A stretch of DNA of 23,282 nt from CAJXNP01 sp050305935 (GCA_050305935.1 JBNLGG010000066.1:1-23282), one strand, 5' to 3'; positions 15,660 to 23,282 are shown, counted from the stretch's first letter. Program-made: numbers and translations. Notes: generated from the letters alone by a model not told the origin.

Positions 15660-16196
15660 ATGAAAAAATTAATAATAATCGTCTTCGTACTTTTGAAAAC
15701 AATCTCCATGTATGGACAGGCGGATGTACAAATGAATACTTCTACCTGCGGCATAACTCAGGACAACCAGGAATTGGTACTTGCTTCTAACATCCTTCAG
15801 GTATACTCCATTAATCCAAAGAAGAAAAATGAAATGACCGACAATAAAGACAGGTTGTTTCTGCTCAATCCAAATTTTATGGATGCTGATCGACAGCCTG
15901 AAGGACAGATTTACTACTGCCCGTTTAATGCAATGCTAGAAGGTGTTCTTCACTACTATCCTAATTTGAGAGAAGACCTTGAAATCACGTACATCGACTT
16001 CCCGCGACCACGCACCCAGATCATTAATCTCCTTGGCGAAGAAAACCAGGGAATGCCTTTGATGATAATCGAAAGAAAAGACATTGATCTAAGAGCTCTG
16101 AACGTCATGCACTATGAAGAAAAGAATTTCATTATGGGTTCTGAAGCTATTGCTACCTACCTATCACTGGCCTACGGAATTCCCGTTCCTCATTAA
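15660..16196 (+). CDS. DUF3088 protein with an N-terminal secretion leader
   Basis: From about residue 59 (counting from the ATG at 15660) this protein matches DUF3088: KDRLFLLNPNFMDADRQPEG, then IYYCPFNAMLEGVLHYYPNL, DFPRPRTQIINLLGEENQGM and a closing AYGIPVPH. DUF3088 is expected to be a stand-alone cytoplasmic protein of about 115-120 residues, possibly thioredoxin-like. Here it follows KKLIIIVFVLLKTISMYGQ, a signal peptide, and a 38-residue linker. An internal ATG at 15834 would give the bare domain (MTDNKDRLFLL). Either the protein is exported, or the leader is debris and translation starts inside. An earlier ATG at 15654 adds two residues. Function unknown. Confidence 0.8.
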   Translation: MKKLIIIVFVLLKTISMYGQADVQMNTSTCGITQDNQELVLASNILQVYSINPKKKNEMTDNKDRLFLLNPNFMDADRQPEGQIYYCPFNAMLEGVLHYYPNLREDLEITYIDFPRPRTQIINLLGEENQGMPLMIIERKDIDLRALNVMHYEEKNFIMGSEAIATYLSLAYGIPVPH

Positions 16197-16230
16197 TGTG
16201 TAATTGTTGTCTTTGAAAGATAGCCACACC

Positions 16231-16250
16231 TCCCCTACTAACATTGGGGA
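16231..16250. terminator. weak hairpin between the DUF3088 and SRPBCC genes
   Basis: TCCCC (16231-16235) and GGGGA (16246-16250) form a 5-base stem with a 10-base loop, followed by a T-rich but broken tail. It is placed as expected for a terminator between convergent genes, but it is weak. Confidence 0.35.
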
Positions 16251-16302
16251 CTTTATATTCTTTACACCCATGAACCATGGATATCTCTGATTTACAATCC
16301 AA

Positions 16303-16845
16303 TTATTCCACTTCCAATAGTCCTTTCAGGTTCTTTAATCCTGTATCAAGATCACCACCGATCATTTCATCAAAATCCATGAATAACAGCATAAGATTTC
16401 CGGGGTATGGCATGTGTCCCTTAAAACCCCACTTTACTGTTGTTTCATCAACAGATTCACTTTCGGTGACCATATAGGCTATTTCTGTTGATTCGAAAGG
16501 TTCATAAAATCGAAGTTCATAATCGATCCTTTCTCCATCAGTTATTTTTGTAATTTCCTGTTCTCCTCTGCCTACTTCTTTGTTTTCGCTGTCCCACGCA
16601 GAAATGAATCCTACTTCACCATCGGTCCCTATATAAGTTTTCTTCATATCCGGGTCCATCGTGGCCCACTTGCTATAGTCGTTTTGGTTTTTCAAATACT
16701 TGATATAGTCAAAAACATCCTCTCTGGGAGCATTAATAGTAATCTCACGCTCCACCGCATAGTCTTTTTTGACAAAAAAAGCGATGGCCAATAGCAAAAC
16801 AACGATTACACCAATAGCTATTAAAATTTTCTTTAGGATTTTCAT
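16303..16845 (-). CDS. SRPBCC (polyketide cyclase/START-like) family protein with an N-terminal membrane anchor
   Basis: This 180-residue protein has a single membrane segment at residues 3-25 (MKILKKILIAIGVIVVLLLA). The SRPBCC domain follows, opening EREITINAPREDVFDYIKYL and including WATMDPDMKKTYIGTDGEVG and GRGEQEITKI. The helix-grip fold binds hydrophobic ligands in a deep pocket; the ligand is unknown. With its anchor it would face the periplasm (inference). This anchored form is common in Bacteroidota. The gene is single and divergent from the glycoside-hydrolase-like gene. Confidence 0.88.
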   Translation of the reverse strand: MKILKKILIAIGVIVVLLLAIAFFVKKDYAVEREITINAPREDVFDYIKYLKNQNDYSKWATMDPDMKKTYIGTDGEVGFISAWDSENKEVGRGEQEITKITDGERIDYELRFYEPFESTEIAYMVTESESVDETTVKWGFKGHMPYPGNLMLLFMDFDEMIGGDLDTGLKNLKGLLEVE

Positions 16846-17077
16846 AGGATTGAATTTAGGTTAAAGCCTTCTTATTTTATTCCTCATTGACGAATGTGGG
16901 TGTTGATGATTGAATTATAGCAACTTAAGTTAATCAATATACTCATTAATTTCTCACGTATAGTTATTGATTCCTTCCCTCTAAGATAATTCATGGAAAA
17001 AAATTCAAACTGTCATCGCCGGGCAATTATTAAATTAAGTATAAACAAAAACATCTGACACACACCAATCTCCTCCC
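16846..17077. other. divergent intergenic region between SRPBCC and the secreted hydrolase
   Basis: This is AT-rich DNA expected to contain both promoters. I found no full TAnnTTTG box and no strong palindrome, so the promoters cannot be placed. Confidence 0.3.
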
Positions 17078-19234
17078 ATGCAAAAGCTACAGTTGACTTC
17101 CTTACTATTCATCTTGCTTCAATACCTTTCGTTCTGCGCTCTTTCGCAAAAGGTATTCATTCTCTATGATCATTCTTCTCCCCAGGCCTGCTACGCTTCC
17201 GGAAGACTAATCAAAGCATTGTCAAAAAATCATTTTTCCATACTGGATCAAAAGACGGGGCATGATTTTTTGATTAGTCTGTCGACTCATCCAGAACGAC
17301 TATCCCCGGAGGCTTTCGAAATCATCCCTGAGGGAAAATTCATTACCATTTATGGTGGAGATAACCGTGGCATGATTTACGGATCGTCAGCATTAGCGGA
17401 AATGCTTGAAAATGGGCTAAGTTTGGGAGCCATACCTTATACCAGCGAAAAGCCCAACCTGGAATTCCGGGGAATCAAATTCAACCTTCCCTGGGAAACA
17501 TATCGTCCAAGCTCTGCATTGGATCAGCATATTGAGACAGTAAAACAAATAGACTTTTGGGAAGCCTTCCTGGACATGATGGTGGAAAACCGCTTCAATG
17601 CCATTAGCCTGTGGAATATTCATCCTTACACCTTTATGATCCAACCGAAGAATTTTCCAGAGGCAAGTCCGTGGTCAAATGCCGAATTCAAAGAATGGCA
17701 ACACCTGTATCGGGAGATTTTCCGATTGGCCAAGGAAAGAGGGTTGGATACCTACATTGTCCATTGGAGTATTTTTGTGAGTAAGGAGTTCAGCGAAGCT
17801 TATGGGGTGGCCAAAAACAATTACTACCCGCATTACTTTGTAGAAGGAGATACAACAGAAATCGTCCGAAGGTATATCAGGGAAAGCGTCAAACAAGTGT
17901 TGGAAGAATACCCCAACCTGGATGGTATTGGAATTTCTCATGGCGAAGGAATGGCAGGAATGACGCCCCTGAAACGCCAGCAATGGATGGACGACGTAAT
18001 CATTGCAGGAATGCTGGAGGTTGACCGACCGGTAAAGCTGATCCATCGCGTGCCGTTTTCTTCGGGGACATCTTCTGATCCTGGAGTCAGTAAAAATGTA
18101 GAAGAGGTTACCCGGGAAGCAATGGAAAAGCTGGGGGACCGCTTTGAAGGGCCAATATGGGTAGAAATGAAATTCAACTGGTCGCATGCACACTCAACGC
18201 CGGAATTGGTAAAAGTACACGGAGGAAAGCTGGGAGGCACTTATTTTAGCCCTCCTCCTACCAATTACAAAGTCATCTGGCAAGCCAGAAACGAAGATTT
18301 CTTTGCTTTACGATGGGGCGTTCCTGATTTTATCAGACAACATATTGCATTAAATGGGCAAGCAGATTATGTTGGCGGATATTTCACCGGATCAGAATGC
18401 TATATTCCTGGATTGGATTATTTCACAGCCAGCAAAAAGCCTGTGGATTGTAAATGGGCATTTCAGCGGCAATGGCTGTATTATAAATTATGGGGAAGAT
18501 TGCTGTATGATCCTGATACACCAGATGCCGTATTCCAGGCGGATTTTAACAGACGCTATGGCGAAAAAGGAAACAACCTCCTCAATGCCCTCTCACTTGC
18601 TTCTTCCACACAACTGCGCCTTGCTTCGTTATATGATTCCAGATGGGATTTTACATTGTACAGCGAAGGTTTCCTGGCTCTACAGGGAGATTCTACTAAA
18701 TACATATCGGTTGATCGACTAATTGATCAACCAAGTATGGCTACGGAATATGTATCAGTCAATAACTATGTTAAAACAATACTTGACAGAGGTTCTTTTG
18801 GCGTGGAAAAAATTACACCTCCTATTCTGTCTGATATGTTGGAAAGAGATAACAGGGAAGCCTTACGACTGGTTGAAGATATTGATGTGAGCAAAGACGC
18901 CTCCTTGATGTATGAAGTGGCTGACATCAAGACCTGGGCAAACCTTGGTTTACATCTTTCCGAAAAATTAAGAGGTGCTGTTGCTCTACAGAATTATCGG
19001 CTAACCGGAGACATCAGACAAAAGGAGTCGGCTGTAAAATACCTTGAAAATGCGTTAACCTATTGGGATAAGGTCATTGAAATTACCCGTCCGATTTATA
19101 AGAATATGCGCCTGACTCACTACAATCACAATTTTTTCGAGGCAAATGATAACAACTGGTTTCACTGGGCGCTGATCCGGGATGAAGTGGCCAGTGATGT
19201 GGAAATTGCGAGAAATAGTCAGCCGATCAAATGA
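17078..19234 (+). CDS. secreted glycoside-hydrolase-like protein (GH20/GH67-type N-terminal domain plus TIM-barrel), family unassigned
   Basis: This 718-residue protein has a signal peptide (about residues 1-24, ending CALSQ). Residues 25-125 look like the zincin-like N-terminal domain found before GH20/GH67 barrels, with ITIYGGDNRGMIYGSSALAE (89-108). RGIKFNLPWE (131-140) then opens a barrel-like region with DMMVENRFNAISLWNIHPYT (166-185) and ERGLDTYIVHWSIF (220-233). LDGIGISHGEGM (281-292), with Glu290, is a plausible catalytic loop. The C-terminal third is helical. It probably acts on a polysaccharide in the periplasm or outside the cell. No SusCD-like or CAZyme neighbours are in the window. 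It ends 4 bases before the convergent small gene. Confidence 0.8.
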   Translation: MQKLQLTSLLFILLQYLSFCALSQKVFILYDHSSPQACYASGRLIKALSKNHFSILDQKTGHDFLISLSTHPERLSPEAFEIIPEGKFITIYGGDNRGMIYGSSALAEMLENGLSLGAIPYTSEKPNLEFRGIKFNLPWETYRPSSALDQHIETVKQIDFWEAFLDMMVENRFNAISLWNIHPYTFMIQPKNFPEASPWSNAEFKEWQHLYREIFRLAKERGLDTYIVHWSIFVSKEFSEAYGVAKNNYYPHYFVEGDTTEIVRRYIRESVKQVLEEYPNLDGIGISHGEGMAGMTPLKRQQWMDDVIIAGMLEVDRPVKLIHRVPFSSGTSSDPGVSKNVEEVTREAMEKLGDRFEGPIWVEMKFNWSHAHSTPELVKVHGGKLGGTYFSPPPTNYKVIWQARNEDFFALRWGVPDFIRQHIALNGQADYVGGYFTGSECYIPGLDYFTASKKPVDCKWAFQRQWLYYKLWGRLLYDPDTPDAVFQADFNRRYGEKGNNLLNALSLASSTQLRLASLYDSRWDFTLYSEGFLALQGDSTKYISVDRLIDQPSMATEYVSVNNYVKTILDRGSFGVEKITPPILSDMLERDNREALRLVEDIDVSKDASLMYEVADIKTWANLGLHLSEKLRGAVALQNYRLTGDIRQKESAVKYLENALTYWDKVIEITRPIYKNMRLTHYNHNFFEANDNNWFHWALIRDEVASDVEIARNSQPIK

Positions 19235-19238
19235 CGAA

Positions 19239-19493
19239 TTAAACTTCCGGCTCCTGTGGCAATCTTTTCAGGTTTCTAACATATCGATCCAGGTTGAACA
19301 CTTTTCTATTCCTGATCATATCATATAATTCCAATACAACACATTGGCCAATCAGCTTTTTAGAATCTGCTTTGTTAAAACCTTCTTTCTGAAGGCGTGC
19401 CAGTGTCGCTACCACTTCCTGTGGATTATTGGATGAAAGTTGCTCCTCAACAATATTGAGGATTTGGGCACGTAGAGCTTCATTGACTTGCAT
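19239..19493 (-). CDS. small conserved-looking protein, unknown function
   Basis: This is an 84-residue soluble, mostly helical protein beginning MQVNEALRAQILNIVEEQL. It includes NNPQEVVATLARLQKEGFNK and SKKLIGQCVVLELYDMI, and it ends LKRLPQEPEV. I do not recognise a named family, though the composition and codon pattern look like a real gene. ATG start. It is convergent with the hydrolase gene (4-base gap) and divergent from the metalloprotease gene. Confidence 0.7.
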   Translation of the reverse strand: MQVNEALRAQILNIVEEQLSSNNPQEVVATLARLQKEGFNKADSKKLIGQCVVLELYDMIRNRKVFNLDRYVRNLKRLPQEPEV

Positions 19494-19597
19494 ATTGTAA
19501 AGTTTATAAAATTAGATTAGTAAAAAAACATAATCTCTAATGGGTTCCAAAAATCAGTCCTGTAGCCATAAAAAATGGGACATTACATACAAGTTGT

Positions 19598-19605
19598 TAT
19601 ATTTG
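19598..19605 (+). promoter_or_regulatory. -7 promoter box for the M48 protease gene
   Basis: TATATTTG fully matches TAnnTTTG and lies 38 bases before the ATG at 19644. No good TTTG was seen 19 bases upstream. If used, it excludes the upstream ATG at 19575 as the start. Confidence 0.45.
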
Positions 19606-19643
19606 CAGCATGTGTTTATTTTTTTAGTCCAGCAACATTTTTT

Positions 19644-21080
19644 ATGCATCTGCGATTGATTCTATCCTGCTTTTTTATCATCCAGTGTTCCCACTTTGGA
19701 TATTCGCAAACCAAGTTAACTTATAACCCAGCTCACTTCTCTGACACTATCCCGGATCCCATACGACACTTAATAGAAGGAGAAGATGCTGTTTTGGGCG
19801 CTCAGCTTGAAGGCCATACCAAAAGGGTTAGAAACAACATTGAATCGCTGGTCGATCAAAGAAATCAGAATATTTTATGGGAATTTGACCATGGAAATTT
19901 TATAACCGATGGATACATTTACAACTATATTCAGAGTATAAGGAATAAAATACTCCTGGCAAACCCCTCCATCGCCAGTTCGGTTTTAATCTACCCACAT
20001 AGAAGCACCGCCCCAAACTCCTCATATTTTGGCGAGGGCCTCATAGGAATTAATCTGGGCATTTTAGCCCAATTGGATTGGGAAGATCAGTGCGCCTTTG
20101 TTTTGTGTCACGAACTAGCTCATTTTTATCTGGAACATTCAAATAATAAAATAGTATCACTGGCTGAAAAATACTCTGACCGGGATTTTAAAAAACAGTT
20201 GAGCAAAATTAAACGAAGTGAATACAACCAGTACACTGAATTAAAAGAGGTATTTCAATCACTAAACTATTCAGTCAATCAGCATAGCAGAAACCGGGAA
20301 TTAGAAGCGGATTCGCTTGCCGTCCTTTTCTATTTAAACACTGCATACAATCCCGGAGCGATAATCCAAACACTGGCTCTATTTGATTCCATAGACAATA
20401 TATCCCCTCCAAAAAGCATCGACTTTGTTAACTATTTCGACTTTGAAAGTTATCGAATTAAAGACGAATGGCTTGAGTATCAAAGAGGGCGATGGAATTC
20501 GCTTGGAGAAAAAAATATGCCTGATTCTATCAAAACCCATCCTGATTGCCAGGAAAGAATTAACAAGCTGGTAAAATCCTATCCCAAATTAAAAGAAGCT
20601 ACGAATGGTTCGCAAAAAAATACTCTTAATACTATCCAGGAAATGGCGCTTTTTGAGATAATCAACACCTACTGGCATAAGGAACAATATGGGAAGGCAA
20701 TGTACCTAAGCCTTCTTTTACTTGAGTCGTATCCTGAGGATCCCTATTTGATTTCCACAATTGCCAGGTCCTTTTTCGAATTTTATTCCTACCAAAAAGA
20801 TCATCGTCTAACTGATGTATTGGATATGCCAAGCGCAGACCACTCGGAAAGTTATGATCGATATTTGGCATTTATCAATAGACTAAGGTTAAATGACCTT
20901 GCAGCGATTGGGTATTATTACTCATATGAGTCGGCAATTAAGAATCCCGAAGAAATAGACCTTTGGTATGCACTGTGGCAAATGGCGGGAATTTTTAATG
21001 AGGGCTTAAGCCAGGAAGAAATAAAAAACGAGATCAAAACTAAGTTTCCAACAGAAATAGACTTTTCATTTTTTAAATAA
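19644..21080 (+). CDS. secreted M48 family zinc metallopeptidase
   Basis: This is a 478-residue protein from the ATG at 19644. MHLRLILSCFFIIQCSHFGY is a good signal peptide; a start at 19575 would place 23 extra hydrophobic residues before it and is upstream of the promoter box. The zinc motif HELAH is at residues 156-160 (LCHELAHFYLEH) and the second M48 motif RELEADSLAV at 218-227 supplies the third ligand Glu. The C-terminal half (about 340-478) is helical with at least one TPR-like unit (YGKAMYLSLLLLESYPEDPY). It probably degrades or processes proteins in the periplasm. The gap to the next gene is 6 bases, so the pair is an operon. Confidence 0.88.
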   Translation: MHLRLILSCFFIIQCSHFGYSQTKLTYNPAHFSDTIPDPIRHLIEGEDAVLGAQLEGHTKRVRNNIESLVDQRNQNILWEFDHGNFITDGYIYNYIQSIRNKILLANPSIASSVLIYPHRSTAPNSSYFGEGLIGINLGILAQLDWEDQCAFVLCHELAHFYLEHSNNKIVSLAEKYSDRDFKKQLSKIKRSEYNQYTELKEVFQSLNYSVNQHSRNRELEADSLAVLFYLNTAYNPGAIIQTLALFDSIDNISPPKSIDFVNYFDFESYRIKDEWLEYQRGRWNSLGEKNMPDSIKTHPDCQERINKLVKSYPKLKEATNGSQKNTLNTIQEMALFEIINTYWHKEQYGKAMYLSLLLLESYPEDPYLISTIARSFFEFYSYQKDHRLTDVLDMPSADHSESYDRYLAFINRLRLNDLAAIGYYYSYESAIKNPEEIDLWYALWQMAGIFNEGLSQEEIKNEIKTKFPTEIDFSFFK

Positions 21081-21086
21081 TTCAAT

Positions 21087-22613
21087 ATGAAGACAAATAT
21101 GAAAATTTTGGCACCTGTGCTACTAGTGGTCGTGCAAATTGTGCTTTTTAATCCACTGACTTTTGGCCAGAATTCCCAAACCAACGATGTGGTTTCTTTT
21201 ACCATGCGAAATTCAGGGGAAATAGTCAAGAACAACGAGGTAGTTGGGTATTACAATTTCATACTATTAGAAAAAAAGGATCGGAAAAACAATCACTACC
21301 TTTTAAGTATTCAGGACGAAAATTTGAACCTGATCAAGTCGATAGAAATGGTAAAACCCGTTGATTACGTGCTAATGGATGCAGCCTACAACAACGCCGC
21401 ATTTGGATTCCTTTTCTTTGAACCCTCGAAAAAAACAGTGCATATTTCTTCCTACACCAATGAGTTGGCTTTGGCCGGAAACACATCCATACCTATAAAA
21501 AGCAATTTGGCGGTTCAAATGCTAACATACATCGCCCAAACCGGCGACAACACGCAAAAAATTTTTGAGGGCGTCCCAGACCGGGGCTTCCTTTTTTACG
21601 GATATGAAAATGAAGGTAAACTGAGCTACAGCATCAGGTTTTATAGCAATAAACTTGTAAAATTGTGGGAGACCCATTCCATCAGAAATGATAAATACGA
21701 CTTTGAGACTTCTGGCCTGGCTTTTATTTCTGAAGACTATGTGGTTTCGGCAATTGCAAAAAGGACGTCCCTTTTTAGTACCGACGTGGAAATGTTTGTA
21801 TTGACTCAAGACTTGAAAGACGGGTCCACGCTTTTTGACATACCTTCTCAAAATGACAAGTACAAGATCATGTTCGGGGAAATGAAATACAATCCTGAAA
21901 AACAACAGTGGGCCGTTATTGGGGAATATTTTAATAAGAGCGACAACATGATGAAGGATGAAAGTCTTGGAATTATTTCCATGAACCTGAGTAAAAATGG
22001 TAAGATAATTAGCGAGACATACAATGACTGGAACAAAATTGCTTCAACGGTGAATCCCGAAAACCGGGACTTGTTTGACAAAACATCGATCTCCTTTCAA
22101 AAATTTGTTTCCACCTCCGATGGAAAAGTTTTTGCGATTGGAGAACAATATAGAAAGGAGTTTTCCCCTACCACCAAGAAAATCGCTATTTACAACATGA
22201 TCATTTTTGAGTTTGACGAAAATTTTCAAATTACGAGAACTGAGATTTTCAACAAGCCTAAAGAAGTGGTCAATCTCCCAAAAAACATGATGATAAGCAA
22301 TGCCAAAATGCTCGGTCTAATAGCTAAGGCATATGGAGGATTTGGATACATCTTTACTTCGATATCTCCTGAAAGAAACTCTTTTACGGTTCAATTTATG
22401 ACAAACAATGAAAAAAGTGGAAAAGACAAAAGGACGCAGGTGGGAAGTATTATCTATTCGGATAACAAATCCTTTTCAGTCGATAAAATCGATTTGGATA
22501 GGAATTCAGATAAATTCTTCATCTACCCGGCAAAGCAGGGATATGTGATGATCTCGGAGTATTATGAAAAAGAGAAGAGACTCGATCGACGAATCGTCAA
22601 ATTGAATTACTAG
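21087..22613 (+). CDS. secreted DUF6770-like protein, probable beta-propeller, unknown function
   Basis: This 508-residue protein has a signal peptide (to about residue 28, NPLTFGQ). The mature part is made of repeating beta-strand-like segments with phrases such as KDRKNNHYLLSIQDENLNLI, SYSIRFYSNKLVKLWETHSI and GYVMISEYYEKEKRLDRRIV. It looks like a propeller-type extracellular or periplasmic protein. I associate this pattern with the Bacteroidota family DUF6770, from memory only. It lies 6 bases after the M48 protease and is closed by a terminator, suggesting a functional pair such as protease and partner or substrate (inference). Confidence 0.75.
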   Translation: MKTNMKILAPVLLVVVQIVLFNPLTFGQNSQTNDVVSFTMRNSGEIVKNNEVVGYYNFILLEKKDRKNNHYLLSIQDENLNLIKSIEMVKPVDYVLMDAAYNNAAFGFLFFEPSKKTVHISSYTNELALAGNTSIPIKSNLAVQMLTYIAQTGDNTQKIFEGVPDRGFLFYGYENEGKLSYSIRFYSNKLVKLWETHSIRNDKYDFETSGLAFISEDYVVSAIAKRTSLFSTDVEMFVLTQDLKDGSTLFDIPSQNDKYKIMFGEMKYNPEKQQWAVIGEYFNKSDNMMKDESLGIISMNLSKNGKIISETYNDWNKIASTVNPENRDLFDKTSISFQKFVSTSDGKVFAIGEQYRKEFSPTTKKIAIYNMIIFEFDENFQITRTEIFNKPKEVVNLPKNMMISNAKMLGLIAKAYGGFGYIFTSISPERNSFTVQFMTNNEKSGKDKRTQVGSIIYSDNKSFSVDKIDLDRNSDKFFIYPAKQGYVMISEYYEKEKRLDRRIVKLNY

Positions 22614-22634
22614 AAAAGAAAAAATTCGCTACTG

Positions 22635-22670
22635 AAAGCCTCACATGTCTGAAAAGCGGTGGGGCTTTTT
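22635..22670 (+). terminator. intrinsic terminator after the DUF6770-like gene
   Basis: AAAGCCTCAC (22635-22644) pairs with GTGGGGCTTT (22659-22668) with one G-T pair, 14-base loop, and a run of five T at 22666-22670. Confidence 0.85.
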
Positions 22671-22805
22671 ATGCATTAACTGAATCTTGGCCCTTGGTTT
22701 CAATAACCATTTTGACAACCTTAACAAGATTTATTAATTTTTAAAATATTCCCTGACAAGGTTGATTGGAAATTGTCAAAACCAATTAAATTAGCTCCAA
22801 TAAAA

Positions 22806-22878
22806 GCGGAAGTAGCTCAGTTGGTAGAGCATCAGCTTCCCAAGCTGAGGGTCGCGGGTTCGAATCCCGTTTTCCGCT
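22806..22878 (+). tRNA. tRNA-Gly(CCC)
   Basis: A complete cloverleaf can be folded. The acceptor is GCGGAAG with TTTCCGC (one G-T). The D-stem is GCTC/GAGC, the anticodon stem is TCAGC/GCTGA with loop TTCCCAA (anticodon CCC), and the variable loop is GGGTC. The T-stem is GCGGG/CCCGT with loop TTCGAAT, and the discriminator is T. No CCA is encoded. A run of eight or more T follows at 22880-22888 and may terminate the transcript. Confidence 0.95.
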
Positions 22879-22956
22879 CTTTTTTTTCGAAGTATTCTTT
22901 AGAACCATAGCAAATACAGTTTGTTTAATCCAAACTTTGAAATAGCTTAGTTGGAG

Positions 22957-22972
22957 TCCGCCAACCGGCGGA
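22957..22972. repeat. palindromic insert 1 (TCCGCC-AACC-GGCGGA)
   Basis: A perfect 6-base-pair GC-rich stem with a 4-base loop replaces part of the D-arm and anticodon stem of the tRNA copy. It resembles the small palindromic units scattered in some Bacteroidota genomes (recollection, unsearched). Confidence 0.6.
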
Positions 22973-22990
22973 TCCCAAGCTGAGGGTCGC

Positions 22991-23007
22991 GCCTACCTTT
23001 CGCAGGC
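22991..23007. repeat. palindromic insert 2 (GCCTAC-cttTC-GCAGGC type)
   Basis: GCCTAC (22991-22996) and GCAGGC (23002-23007) pair at five of six positions around a 5-base loop. The insert of about 19 bases interrupts the T-stem of the tRNA copy after GCG. Confidence 0.5.
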
Positions 23008-23040
23008 AGGGGTTCGAGTCCCGTTTTCCGCTCAAAATTT

Positions 23041-23282
23041 TTATTTAAGGTAGTCCGTCTTCTTAATCTCTTTGACCTCAATAGTTTGTTCGGACGGTCT
23101 AGCGTTAGTGGAACAACCGGATGCACCACAGCAACCGACATTAAAAATAGCCTGGTAGGCAAAGATCAATCCCCCAAGAAGGGCAAAGTTATCGCCATTT
23201 GAAAAATAGGAAATAAAGAGCACGATGGAAAAGGCTGCCCTGATCCATCGTACTGCATGCCAATTAGTGGCGAGCGTCTTAA
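23041..23282 (-). CDS. YgaP/DUF2892-type inner membrane protein, N-terminus beyond the right edge
   Basis: The frame stays open from the right edge to a TAA at 23041-23043, giving about 80 residues. It reads KTLATNWHAVRWIRAAFSIV then a hydrophobic segment LLGGLIFAYQAIFNVGCCGA and GCSTNARPSEQ, ending in a charged tail. The arrangement of two short membrane segments closing in a GCCGxxGC cysteine cluster matches Bacteroidota YgaP-like (DUF2892) small membrane proteins, often linked to rhodaneses. The real start is probably just outside the window; the GTG at 23223 is internal. Confidence 0.75.
   Translation of the reverse strand, partial: KTLATNWHAVRWIRAAFSIVLFISYFSNGDNFALLGGLIFAYQAIFNVGCCGASGCSTNARPSEQTIEVKEIKKTDYLK

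Larger units (their letters stand above)
22936..23032 (+). pseudogene. damaged tRNA-Gly(CCC) copy carrying two palindromic inserts
   Basis: This lies 57 bases after the intact tRNA. TAGC-TTAGTTGG matches the D-arm start, TCCCAAGCTGAGGGTCGCG (22973-22991) matches the anticodon-loop to T-arm part exactly, and 23010-23033 matches the 3' end with one change. Between them 22955-22972 replaces 13 bases of the D and anticodon stems, and about 19 bases from 22992 interrupt the T-stem. The 5' acceptor strand (TTTGAAA) no longer pairs. It cannot fold as a tRNA. Confidence 0.85.

Noticed and set aside
17128..17152. lipoprotein signal in the hydrolase (LSFC)
   Set aside because: Phe at -1 does not fit a lipobox; an ordinary signal peptide ending near CALSQ fits better.
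22936..23032. second functional tRNA-Gly
   Set aside because: D-arm and anticodon 5' stem are replaced, the T-stem is interrupted and the acceptor does not pair; removing the inserts would not restore the missing bases.
22947..23162. 71-codon minus-strand frame across the tRNA copy
   Set aside because: It runs through tRNA-derived sequence and palindromes in antisense and overlaps the YgaP-like gene in another frame.
1..23282. CRISPR array, phage or toxin-antitoxin system
   Set aside because: No regularly spaced direct repeats, phage structural genes or recognisable toxin-antitoxin pairs were seen on either strand.

Overview
The window looks like a chromosomal segment of a Bacteroidota bacterium, probably of the Cytophagales type (inference). 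The signs are secreted proteins with KK-rich signal peptides ending near an SQ or GQ, a head-GIN (DUF2807) protein, weak or AT-rich ribosome binding sites, promoter boxes of the TAnnTTTG type, and several protein families typical of the phylum. Genes run on both strands in short operons.

Layout. 1-446 is the 3' part of an IS256-family transposase gene cut by the window edge, followed by a gene-poor stretch to 798. 799-7579 (minus) is a three-gene operon: a large transglutaminase/DUF2126 ligase fusion, a circularly permuted ATP-grasp/alpha-E fusion, and a second transglutaminase-like protein. This set is a known but functionally unsolved predicted peptide-ligation/peptidase cluster. 7752-9583 (minus) holds small housekeeping-like genes: a putative lipoprotein, YjbR/MmcQ, a PhnB-like VOC protein and DUF2867. 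The DUF2867 gene is divergent from a TetR regulator at 9657-10274 and shares a compact operator/promoter region with it. 10281-10679 is a secreted protein. 10680-11458 has no intact gene but carries debris of a broken minus-strand gene. 11459-12286 is the head-GIN protein. A two-way terminator separates it from a serine/threonine dehydratase-like PLP enzyme (12477-13466, minus).

13645-16196 is a thiol/sulfur region: an AraC regulator, a cysteine-dioxygenase-like enzyme whose ribosome binding site is buried in a strong hairpin, a DsrE-like protein with CPPC, a terminator, and a DUF3088 protein with an unexpected secretion leader. Then come an SRPBCC membrane-anchored protein (minus), a secreted glycoside-hydrolase-like protein of unassigned family, a small unknown protein (minus), a secreted M48 metalloprotease paired with a secreted DUF6770-like protein, and a tRNA-Gly(CCC). 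Just beyond is a damaged copy of the same tRNA carrying two palindromic inserts. The right edge holds a partial YgaP/DUF2892-type membrane protein.

The strongest leads are the ligase/transglutaminase operon, the hairpin in front of the thiol dioxygenase, the tRNA copy with palindromic inserts, and the TetR/DUF2867 control region. No CRISPR array, rRNA or obvious defence system was seen.
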